A stretch of DNA of 64,000 nucleotides from Haloplanus natans DSM 17983 (GTDB lineage: Archaea > Halobacteriota > Halobacteria > Halobacteriales > Haloferacaceae), in assembly GCF_000427685.1 (NCBI RefSeq), contig NZ_KE386573.1, positions 1,782,938 through 1,846,937 of the forward strand, written 5' to 3'. The notes beneath the pieces were generated by a model. It saw only the letters and a program-made list of their open reading frames with translations, did no database searches and was not told where the DNA came from. Each line of letters opens with the position of its first letter. Position 1 is the stretch's first letter. The position numbers and the translations under genes were made by a program. Below are positions 57,760 to 64,000 of the stretch, in pieces.

Positions 57760-58857
57760 TCAGTTGGAAGTCGCGTCGCCGCTGGAGCTACCGCCGGATT
57801 CGCTACCGCTGGAATCGCTGCTTTCGGAGTCGCCATCGCCGGAATCGCTGCTTCCGGAACCGGTACCGCCGGAATCTCCATCGTTCGAACTCCCGCCGTC
57901 CGAGTCACCGTCGCTCGATCCACCGGCGGCGTCACTGCCGCTGGAATCGCTTCCGGAGCTGTCCGATCCACCGTCACTCGAACTGTCCCCGTCCGATCCG
58001 CCGTCGCTCGATCCACCGGCGTCACCGCTGGAGTCACTGGCATCCGAGCCACCGGACGCGTCGCCGCCATCGCTGGAACTATCCCCGGCGTCGCTTCCGT
58101 CGGGACCGGTCGTGCTGTCGCCGGCGTCGCCGTCCGAACCGCCGGTGTCGGCGCCACTACGGTCGCCCGATCCGTCCGCGTCACTGGATTCGGAACCGTC
58201 GTCCGATCCGCCGGCGTCGCCGTCGCCGTTCGACGGGTCGGCGTCGGCGCCCGAGTCGTCCGTCCCGCCGGTATCGCTCGACGCGTCGGTGCCGGTACCG
58301 TCGCCGTCGTTCGGGGCGTCGGGAGCGTCGCCGGTGTCGTCACCGCTCGCGCCGTCCGATTCGCCGTCGGTGTCGCCGCTCCCGCCAGCGTTGGAGGAAT
58401 CGTCGGTCGACGCGTCGTCGACGACACCCTGGCTGGTGTCGACATCGTCGTCCGATCCACCAGCGTCGGGGCCATCAGCCCCCTCGGCACTCGCCGGGAC
58501 TGGCCCGCCGGTAGCCGTCGGCCCCGGTTCGGTGCCGTCGACCGAGCCGCTGCCCTTGGAATTCGACGACCCCGGTCGAGGCGCCTCCACCGCGGTGGCG
58601 TCACCACTGCCGGCCGCCGTGACGGCTGTCGCTTTACCGGGGACGGCGGAGCCGTTCCCGGTCGTGCCGGCGACGGAGACGGGTGCGGGTGGCGCGACGA
58701 CCGGTTCGATCACCGGCAGGTCGGAAACGTCGACGGTGGCGTCGACACTACCCGTATCGCTGAACACCGCGACGGTGTAGACGCCGCCGAACGCGGCCGC
58801 GAACGTCAGCCAGCAGACGACCACGACGGACAGGGCGGCGCGACGCTCGGGTGTCAT
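57760..58857 (-). CDS. Exported protein with SipW-type signal and long Ser/Asp/Gly repeat domain
   Basis: A 365-residue protein. The N-terminus MTPERRAALSVVVVCWLTFA is followed by AAFGGVYTVAVFSDTGSVDA; the FSDTG after the helix is the usual SipW-substrate cleavage region. A short beta-like segment (DLPVIEPVVAPPAPVSVAGT) follows. Residues about 100-362 are almost only Ser, Asp and Gly with some Thr/Asn (DAGGSDGDSSSDGGSDSSGS-like), resembling serine-aspartate stalks of surface adhesins and calcium-binding matrices. It is the last gene of the cluster, ATGA-coupled to the signal peptidase. Confidence 0.8.
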   Translation of the reverse strand: MTPERRAALSVVVVCWLTFAAAFGGVYTVAVFSDTGSVDATVDVSDLPVIEPVVAPPAPVSVAGTTGNGSAVPGKATAVTAAGSGDATAVEAPRPGSSNSKGSGSVDGTEPGPTATGGPVPASAEGADGPDAGGSDDDVDTSQGVVDDASTDDSSNAGGSGDTDGESDGASGDDTGDAPDAPNDGDGTGTDASSDTGGTDDSGADADPSNGDGDAGGSDDGSESSDADGSGDRSGADTGGSDGDAGDSTTGPDGSDAGDSSSDGGDASGGSDASDSSGDAGGSSDGGSDGDSSSDGGSDSSGSDSSGSDAAGGSSDGDSDGGSSNDGDSGGTGSGSSDSGDGDSESSDSSGSESGGSSSGDATSN

Positions 58858-59969
58858 CGACTCGCTCCGCTCGGCTCCGTGGCGGTTGGCGTGAGCGACT
58901 CCGGGGCCAGCGCGGCGTCGGTGTGCTCATCAGCGTCGGTCGTCGCGTCGCTCTCGGCCGGCGCCTCACAGGCGTACGTCACCGATCCGTCGAGGACGAC
59001 GTACCGGTCGCGGTCGTCGCGCAGGACGGGCCGACCGAGCGTCGCGGCGATGCCACTCAGGTCACCGGGCGACGGTACCTCGACGGTCGGGCCGGGCGAC
59101 CGGCCGGCGTCGACGTGCACCGTGGGTGCGGACGCCAACCGGTCGGCCGCCGACTCGTCGGCGGATGCGAACAGTCGGATACCGACCGCGAGGGCGAACA
59201 GCGCCGCGCCGGCGACGGCGAGTGTCACGGAGAGGGTCGTCGTCGTCTGAAAGGCGGCGTAGCCGGCGTAGACGGTGAACGCGCCGAGCGCGATGCTCGT
59301 CAACGTCAGATCCGCCGGCGTGACGACGACCTGATCGTCGGGGGCCGGGTCGGTCGCTGCGTCGTCGGCTTCGGCGGCCGCCGAGGCGCTCGGGGCGGCC
59401 GGGTCGTTCGCGTCCGCCGTCGGCGCTGCCGTCACCTCGTCGGGTCGCCCCGCCCGAAGCAGGCTGGTGACCTCGGAGGCGACCAGCAGTCCGAGTGGGA
59501 GCACCACGAGGGTGACGAAGCCGGCGGGCGTTCCGACGAACTGGACGACGTGCCCGATCAGGGGGATGGTGAAGACGACCCGGCCGACCAGCCGGTCGGG
59601 GGTCACGGGCGTCAGATCGGCGTCCTCGTTCGCGTCACCTTTGGTGCGGAACGATGGCGGAGCGTCCGCCGGTCGCTCCACGTCGATCACCCGGTGGGTG
59701 ATCGGGATGGCGTCGCCGGACCGCTGTTCGAAGACGATCACGTCGCCGACGGCGACCGAGCGGGCCGGAACGCTGTCGACGATGACCACGTCACCCGGCG
59801 CGATGGCCGGCGTCATGCTCGCCGTCAGGACCACGTAACTCGCCTCGGCGCCCACGGTCGCAGGGACCGCGTACACGACGAAGGGGGCGATCAGGGCCAA
59901 CAGGACGACGACGAGCAGCGCTCGTCCAACCGTCGGGGGGCGCACGATCTGCCGCATATCGTATTTCAT
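58854..59969 (-). CDS. SipW-like (ER/archaeal type) signal peptidase I
   Basis: A 371-residue membrane protein. After a first helix (ALLVVVLLALIAPFVVYAVP) comes the catalytic Ser in SYVVLTASMTPAIAPGDVVI, and the general-base position is His in AIPITHRVIDVERPAD, which is the mark of the archaeal/SipW type rather than the Lys of bacterial LepB. FRTKGDANEDADLTPVTPDR is the third box with conserved Asp residues. Several C-terminal helices and a hydrophilic region follow (ALAPESLTPTATEPSGASR). It should cleave the exported proteins coded around it. Overlaps both neighbours by four bases. Confidence 0.9.
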   Translation of the reverse strand: MKYDMRQIVRPPTVGRALLVVVLLALIAPFVVYAVPATVGAEASYVVLTASMTPAIAPGDVVIVDSVPARSVAVGDVIVFEQRSGDAIPITHRVIDVERPADAPPSFRTKGDANEDADLTPVTPDRLVGRVVFTIPLIGHVVQFVGTPAGFVTLVVLPLGLLVASEVTSLLRAGRPDEVTAAPTADANDPAAPSASAAAEADDAATDPAPDDQVVVTPADLTLTSIALGAFTVYAGYAAFQTTTTLSVTLAVAGAALFALAVGIRLFASADESAADRLASAPTVHVDAGRSPGPTVEVPSPGDLSGIAATLGRPVLRDDRDRYVVLDGSVTYACEAPAESDATTDADEHTDAALAPESLTPTATEPSGASR

Positions 59970-61177
59970 GATTCCTCGTTCCGCGTCGGTTCGGGGGCGT
60001 CGCCCCCGTTCGATTCGTTCACGGCCGGCACGCCGGCACTCGGACCCGGTGGGCCGCGTTCGGGTGGCACACCGGCGGGCGGGCCGTCGGCCTCATCGCC
60101 CTCGTCGTCGCCACACGCGAGCGCGACGACGGCGTCGAAGGTGCCAGTCGAGTCGTTCCAGTCGTCGAGTTTGGCGCCCACGCCCTCGCAGGCACACCCG
60201 GCGAAGTTCTGGGGCACGTCGAGGAGTGTCCCGCCCGCCGAGGAGACGGTGACTGTCGTCGCGCCGCCGGCGTCGAACCGCCGGAACTCCGGACCCGCCT
60301 TGACGACGACGTACTGGATCGGCTCGGGCGACGTGACCGTCACGACGAACGCCTCGTCGACGGTTCCGGTCACGTCCGCGTCCGTTTCGGGGTCGCGGAC
60401 CATCCAGGTGATCGCGTCGGGGGCGACTGGCGTCGACGTACACAGCGAGACGTTGCTGATGGCGAAGCCCTCGCCGTCCTCGTCACCCTCGTCCCCGCCC
60501 GTCGGCTCGCAGGCCGGGAACGCGAACGAGGGGTTCTCGCCCGCCACCGGGCGCCGCGGCGTCGGGACGTGGCGCGTCTGTTCGGCGTAGGCGTCGATGG
60601 TGACGGCCAGCGGCGACGCCGCTTTCAGCGCCCGGACCGTGCCGGGGTCGTCGGCGAGCGCCCTCGGTGCCCAGACGGCGACGGTGAGACAGACCGCACC
60701 CTCGGCGCCGGGAGTCACGGGCTCGCCGTCGCCGACGAGGTCCGTGAGGAGGACCCCGCCCCCGTCGGTGCCGGAGAGGTAGTCGAGCAGGCCGCCGAGC
60801 GAGCCGGCGTACGCCCTCTCGCCGTCGACGGTCAGGCGCGCGTCGAGGGCGTCCTGGCGCGGGTCACCGGGGCAGGCCCGGATCCACACCCAGGCGGGGT
60901 TGGACTCGTCGCCGAGGCCGAGACAGACCGTCTCCTCGTCGCGGTGTTCGAAGCCGTAGCCGTCGACGCTGAACGCGAGCGCCGTCCGCCGGGCGTCGGC
61001 GTCGTCGAGTGCGAGCGTCACGGAACCAGCAGTCATGCGGTTGTCCGCGAGGGTTTCGCGGTCGGTCAGGAACGCGGCGGCGCCGCGACCGGTCAGCGCC
61101 CCGACGGCCCCGACGGTCGAGATGGCGGCCAGAAGGCGCCGGCGGTTCAGCCGGACGCCCCCGTCACGGTCGCTCAT
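59966..61177 (-). CDS. Camelysin/TasA-like exported protein (SipW-dependent), 403 aa
   Basis: Twin-arginine N-terminus GVRLNRRRLLAAISTVGAVG followed by AAAFLTDRETLADNRMTAGS; the phrase F-x-D-x-E-x4-N-x2-T-AGS-x-x-L is the start of camelysin/TasA-like mature proteins. A first beta domain (VWIRACPGDPRQDALDARLT, PGAEGAVCLTVAVWAPRALA) and a second with Cys pairs (SNVSLCTSTPVAPDAITWMV, NFAGCACEGVGAKLDDW) follow. The C-terminal tail is Pro/Glu/Gly-rich. Likely a fibre or surface component. ATGA overlap with the signal peptidase gene. Confidence 0.78.
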   Translation of the reverse strand: MSDRDGGVRLNRRRLLAAISTVGAVGALTGRGAAAFLTDRETLADNRMTAGSVTLALDDADARRTALAFSVDGYGFEHRDEETVCLGLGDESNPAWVWIRACPGDPRQDALDARLTVDGERAYAGSLGGLLDYLSGTDGGGVLLTDLVGDGEPVTPGAEGAVCLTVAVWAPRALADDPGTVRALKAASPLAVTIDAYAEQTRHVPTPRRPVAGENPSFAFPACEPTGGDEGDEDGEGFAISNVSLCTSTPVAPDAITWMVRDPETDADVTGTVDEAFVVTVTSPEPIQYVVVKAGPEFRRFDAGGATTVTVSSAGGTLLDVPQNFAGCACEGVGAKLDDWNDSTGTFDAVVALACGDDEGDEADGPPAGVPPERGPPGPSAGVPAVNESNGGDAPEPTRNEES

Positions 61178-62010
61178 GCGCCGCCTCCGAAGGGGTTCGC
61201 CGTGTCGTCACACGTCGTCGCCGCGAAGGCGATGTCGAGGCGGGCGGCGTCGCTCTGGATGACGTTCGCCACCGACGGATCGATACGCCAGCGGAGCGCG
61301 AGACACCGCTGCGTGCCCGCGTCGATGCAGGCGTCGTCGACGAGGCCGAAATTGAGGGCGACACCGTCGGCGAGCGCGTCGCTCACCTCGGCAAGCGTGC
61401 CGGCGGCGACGACGGCCTCCTCGGTGAAATCGCGGCGGCCGTTGCAGCCGCCGACGCCGAGCCGACCGGTGTCGTACCAGCATTCTACGTCGATGTGGTG
61501 TTGGAGTTCGCCGGCGTCCGCAGTCGTGTCGTCGGTCGTGGTGTCGCCCGCGACCCGCTCTGGCTCGACCAGCGAGTTCTCCGCGAAGTCGTAGGCGGAG
61601 ATGCTGAGCCAGACGCGCGCGGCGGCGTCCTCGGCCCGCAGACCGACCAACAGGAGGCCGTCGTCGCCCGGCTGAGCGTCGGGGATGGAGAGCACCGGTC
61701 CCGTGGCGACGGCGTCCGAGCCGGTCACGTTCACGAACCGACTCGCGTCGCCCGATTCGTTGAACGAGTCCGAGGAGTTTGTCAGCGGCGGTGCGCCGGC
61801 GAAGCGGTTACTCTCCTCGAGGAGCGAACCGTTGTACCGCTCGTACCACGCCACCCGTAGGTCCGGCCCGGTCGACTGGGCGTACGTGTACTGTGTGAAC
61901 GACGGGTCTTGGCCGAGGGCGCCGGCGACCCGCGGCGTGGCCGCGAGGAGGCCAGCGCCACCGATGGCGGCCAGGAGCTTCCGTCGTGTGAATCGTGAAT
62001 CGTGTGTCAT
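61174..62010 (-). CDS. Exported protein with Tat signal, camelysin/TasA-like cluster member, 278 aa
   Basis: Tat signal SRFTRRKLLAAIGGAGLLAA. After the cleavage region, the mature part begins QYTYAQSTGPDLRVAWYERY, then repeats of beta-strands: LRAEDAAARVWLSISAYDFA, ADAGELQHHIDVECWYDTGR, RCLALRWRIDPSVANVIQSD, SDAARLDIAFAATTCDDTAN. The phrase NVIQSD with aromatic/acidic neighbours is shared with the 5'-truncated protein at 62977 (HANQIQSDGLTFDVGFYAEQ), so these are paralogues. Likely a subunit or cap of the same surface structure. Confidence 0.7.
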   Translation of the reverse strand: MTHDSRFTRRKLLAAIGGAGLLAATPRVAGALGQDPSFTQYTYAQSTGPDLRVAWYERYNGSLLEESNRFAGAPPLTNSSDSFNESGDASRFVNVTGSDAVATGPVLSIPDAQPGDDGLLLVGLRAEDAAARVWLSISAYDFAENSLVEPERVAGDTTTDDTTADAGELQHHIDVECWYDTGRLGVGGCNGRRDFTEEAVVAAGTLAEVSDALADGVALNFGLVDDACIDAGTQRCLALRWRIDPSVANVIQSDAARLDIAFAATTCDDTANPFGGGA

Positions 62011-62127
62011 TGTGTCTGTCCGTGGGGAGTCGAACCGCCGTACGCCGTGTGGGTTCGTCGCTGTATGCGCGGCGATAGGGGTTAGGTATAGCTTCCGTAC
62101 CCGGTGCCCGCGGGTGGTAGGATCACC
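62011..62127. other. Interval inside the SipW cluster
   Basis: 117 bp without a gene, the only sizeable gap in the cluster. It may hold a promoter for the downstream four genes or a processing site. Confidence 0.35.
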
Positions 62128-62940
62128 CTACCCACCCGAATCGACCGACTGCGACGTGGTGTTCGCGGTCGGCGTCTGGCCCTCGTCGTCGAACGGGTTC
62201 CAGGCGTCGGGGTCGTGGCGACACTGGACGGCCCCGAACCGGCTGGCGAAGGCGACGCTGTCGGTGATCGCGCGGTTGTGATTCGGGCCGTCGAGCGGCA
62301 GGCACCAGTCGAGGACGACGGTCAGCGTCGTCCCCGTGTCGGCGCAGGTCGGCCCGTCGTCGTCACGGGTCAGGAGTACGCCCGTCGCGGCCGTCGTCGC
62401 CAGTCCCGCGAGCGTCCCCTCGTAGACGACGCGGTCGCCGTCAGGGGAATCCCGTTCCTCGCCGTCGATTCGGACCGTCACCGAAACGAGGTCCTGCAGT
62501 TCGCCCGCGTCGGCCGTCCCGTCACCCGCCGCGATCTCTTCCGGACGGCGGTCGTTCTCCGCCGCGCCGAGGAGATCGACCGCGAGCCAGAGCCGCGAGG
62601 GGTTCTCGCAGACGTACAGCGTCGTGGTGATCGTTCCGCAGTCGCCGGGTTTCACGTCCGCGAGGTCGACGACCGGGACGGCCGACCCGTCGACGAGGCC
62701 CGGGGTGTCACAGTCGACGGGATCGTCCCCGCCCGGCGCGGCGCCGAGAACCGTGTCGTTGTACGTCGACGTGTAGCCGAGTTTGAGGTCGAGGCTGCCG
62801 GCGGTCGTGACGTTGGGGACGCGTTCGCGGTCGCTGATGTAGCCGACCGAACCGAGGCCGGCCCCGGCGCTGCCCACTCCGACGGCGCCGAGGGCAAACA
62901 GTATCTGTCGCCGCGACAGCGGCGGAGAGAGAGGACTCAT
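62128..62940 (-). CDS. Camelysin/TasA-like exported protein, 270 aa
   Basis: Tat-like SRRQILFALGAVGVGSAGAG followed by SVGYISDRERVPNVTTAGSL and DLKLGYTSTYND: YISDRE-x6-T-AGSLDLKL equals the classical SipW-substrate mature start. Beta-rich body: CGTITTTLYVCENPSRLWLA, ADAGELQDLVSVTVRIDGEE, TTLTVVLDWCLPLDGPNHNR. ADAGELQ also occurs in the 278-aa neighbour and the protein at 62977 has a similar order. ATG 62940 was chosen since the signal fits; the frame extends upstream to 62967. Separated by 36 bp from the next gene. Confidence 0.78.
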   Translation of the reverse strand: MSPLSPPLSRRQILFALGAVGVGSAGAGLGSVGYISDRERVPNVTTAGSLDLKLGYTSTYNDTVLGAAPGGDDPVDCDTPGLVDGSAVPVVDLADVKPGDCGTITTTLYVCENPSRLWLAVDLLGAAENDRRPEEIAAGDGTADAGELQDLVSVTVRIDGEERDSPDGDRVVYEGTLAGLATTAATGVLLTRDDDGPTCADTGTTLTVVLDWCLPLDGPNHNRAITDSVAFASRFGAVQCRHDPDAWNPFDDEGQTPTANTTSQSVDSGG

Positions 62941-62976
62941 CGTCACTCCAGAGCGAGCGATCGGCACCGATGCCGA

Positions 62977-64000
62977 TCACCCGACGACCGTCACGACCTC
63001 CGTTCCGGTCTGCCCGCTCGTCTCGCCACGGTAGGTGAGGGTGATGGTGATCGACCGACCGCTCATGTCGACGCCCGCGCCGCCCGCGTCGCGGAACCCG
63101 GTCAGCGTAGCGGCCGCGACCTCACCGGCGGCCAGGATCGGCTCCTGGTCCGCGCCGTCGTTGTATCCGTCGCTCCCGAGGGCGATGGTGCCAGGGAGCG
63201 CGACGCCGCCGGCCACGTCCGTGTAGCCGGGTGTCGAGGCGGCGACGTACACCTCGTAGCCGTACGGACTCCCGGTGTCGGCCACGTCGTCGCTCAACAG
63301 CGTGAGCGACGGATCGGCGGGTGCGACGGTGATCCCCGTCAGCGCGACCGACTCGGCGAGGCCGTTCTCCACGTCGAACCCGATGGCAGTGGGGGCCGTT
63401 CCGGCGGAGTCGGTCGTCGACGAGTCGAGCAGGCTGATGGCCGCCGCGTTCCGAATCTCGACGGCCGCGCCCGTGTCGCTGCCGTCGTTGTGGCGGCACT
63501 GTTCGGCGTAGAAGCCCACGTCGAAGGTGAGGCCGTCGCTCTGGATCTGGTTCGCGTGGTCGACGGGGAGTTCCCACCGGACCCCCAGGTAGTACGTCGT
63601 CGAGTTCTCGAAACAGGCTCGACCGACGGCGCCGCCGTCGATCGCCCCTTCGCCGTCGAGGGGTATCCCGTTCCCCGTCGACAGGAGCGCGAGCACCTGT
63701 CCGAGGGTCGGGTTCGCCGTCGGATCGGCGTTGCCGCCGAGCAGGACGGGTTCGTCGGCGTCGATTTCGGCGTCGCCGTCGACGTCGTACCAGACGGTGA
63801 CCCGAATCTCGTCGAGGAGTTCCACGTCGTTGTCGAGGTCGGTCGCCACTTCGTCGGCGGGGCCGATGGTGTCGGGGTCCGACCCTTCGGGTTCGGTGTG
63901 GCCGTTCTCCCGGGCCTCGATCAGGCCACCGTTCAGCCAGATGTAGCCGGGGTTGTCGAACAGGTGGAGGCTGAACGAAATCGCCCCCTGGTCGCCGGGT
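62977..64000 (-). CDS. Camelysin/TasA-like large exported protein, 5' end outside window
   Basis: The frame is open to the window edge, so the signal peptide is missing; about 341 residues are visible. The start reads PGDQGAISFSLHLFDNPGYI, WLNGGLIEARENG, which is the proline-glycine-aspartate domain common in SipW-dependent proteins, then VTVWYDVDGDAEIDADEPVL, RACFENSTTYYLGVRWELPV and HANQIQSDGLTFDVGFYAEQ. The C-terminal half is an Ig-like region (ITLTYRGETSGQTGTEVVTV). Probably the first or second gene of the operon and the main structural candidate. Confidence 0.78.
   Translation of the reverse strand, partial: PGDQGAISFSLHLFDNPGYIWLNGGLIEARENGHTEPEGSDPDTIGPADEVATDLDNDVELLDEIRVTVWYDVDGDAEIDADEPVLLGGNADPTANPTLGQVLALLSTGNGIPLDGEGAIDGGAVGRACFENSTTYYLGVRWELPVDHANQIQSDGLTFDVGFYAEQCRHNDGSDTGAAVEIRNAAAISLLDSSTTDSAGTAPTAIGFDVENGLAESVALTGITVAPADPSLTLLSDDVADTGSPYGYEVYVAASTPGYTDVAGGVALPGTIALGSDGYNDGADQEPILAAGEVAAATLTGFRDAGGAGVDMSGRSITITLTYRGETSGQTGTEVVTVVG

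Noticed and set aside
57581-58780. 399-codon plus-strand frame rich in Pro and Ser opposite the Ser/Asp/Gly protein
   Set aside because: It is the mirror of a repetitive coding tract; the minus-strand frame has a proper signal peptide and operon context.
1-64000. tRNA, rRNA or other known structured RNA genes
   Set aside because: By eye I found no tRNA-like cloverleaf or rRNA segment; a covariance search was not possible here.

Overview
The window is a haloarchaeal chromosome segment (class Halobacteria). The core DNA is very GC-rich, the proteins are rich in Asp, Glu and Arg, promoters look archaeal (TATA boxes about 25-30 nt before leaderless starts), and the genes are archaeal: proteasome alpha, transcription factor S, GatE, RNase P proteins Rpp30 and Pop5, MptE, a FolC-FolP fusion and Agl23. 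The genus cannot be fixed from this sequence alone.

Layout. 0-11 kb: a flavin monooxygenase (cut by the window edge), a BCCT transporter, an aminotransferase with ribH, an Agl23-like membrane protein, the folate fusion folCP, an NRDE protein, an HTH protein and psmA. 11.17-21.18 kb: an AT-richer, roughly 10-kb integrated element with its own tyrosine recombinase. It has been inserted inside rnp2 (RNase P Pop5). The recombined sites are TAAATACCTTTCTT and TAGATACCTTTCTT. The reading frame of rnp2 continues exactly across the two junctions: residues 1-114 lie right of the element and the last 49 codons lie left of it, next to psmA. The element carries two type IV pilin-like genes, several tiny zinc proteins, a winged-helix regulator with palindromic repeats in its divergent promoter, a SWIM-type zinc protein, a HalOD1 protein, a possible HTH/LAGLIDADG-like protein, a dispersed repeat family and an iteron-like AT-rich tract. 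I see no recognisable replication, capsid or packaging gene.

21.2-28.5 kb: one long minus-strand gene row, dapA-dapB-dapD-lysA-dapF-dapE (4-bp stop/start overlaps throughout), a lipoprotein, rnp3 and rnp2. This is lysine synthesis by the succinylase diaminopimelate route, running into RNase P and, before the insertion, into psmA. The matching asd lies at 37.4 kb. 28.8-42.1 kb: tfs, a pilin-like protein, enoyl-CoA hydratase, HD phosphohydrolase, amidohydrolase, USP, birA with a biotin carboxylase/carrier subunit, asd, small membrane proteins and an Nramp transporter. 42.4-57.7 kb: an FAD/Fe-S D-lactate-type dehydrogenase, a DsbA-like lipoprotein with a partner membrane protein, a CitE-like lyase, gatE, signalling proteins, TrmJ, a DHPS-like protein and MptE. 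57.7-64 kb: a minus-strand operon of a SipW-like signal peptidase with five exported proteins, several with SipW-substrate-like N-termini, a candidate archaeal TasA/camelysin-type fibre system, which runs out of the window.

Three non-coding structures deserve attention: paired short palindromes that keep their symmetry while changing sequence, inserted in frame in lysA, dapB and birA and also found at 31.4 kb; a 375-bp element bounded by 48-bp inverted repeats (31171-31545); and an approximately 80-bp hairpin present at 28.8 and 54.1 kb.
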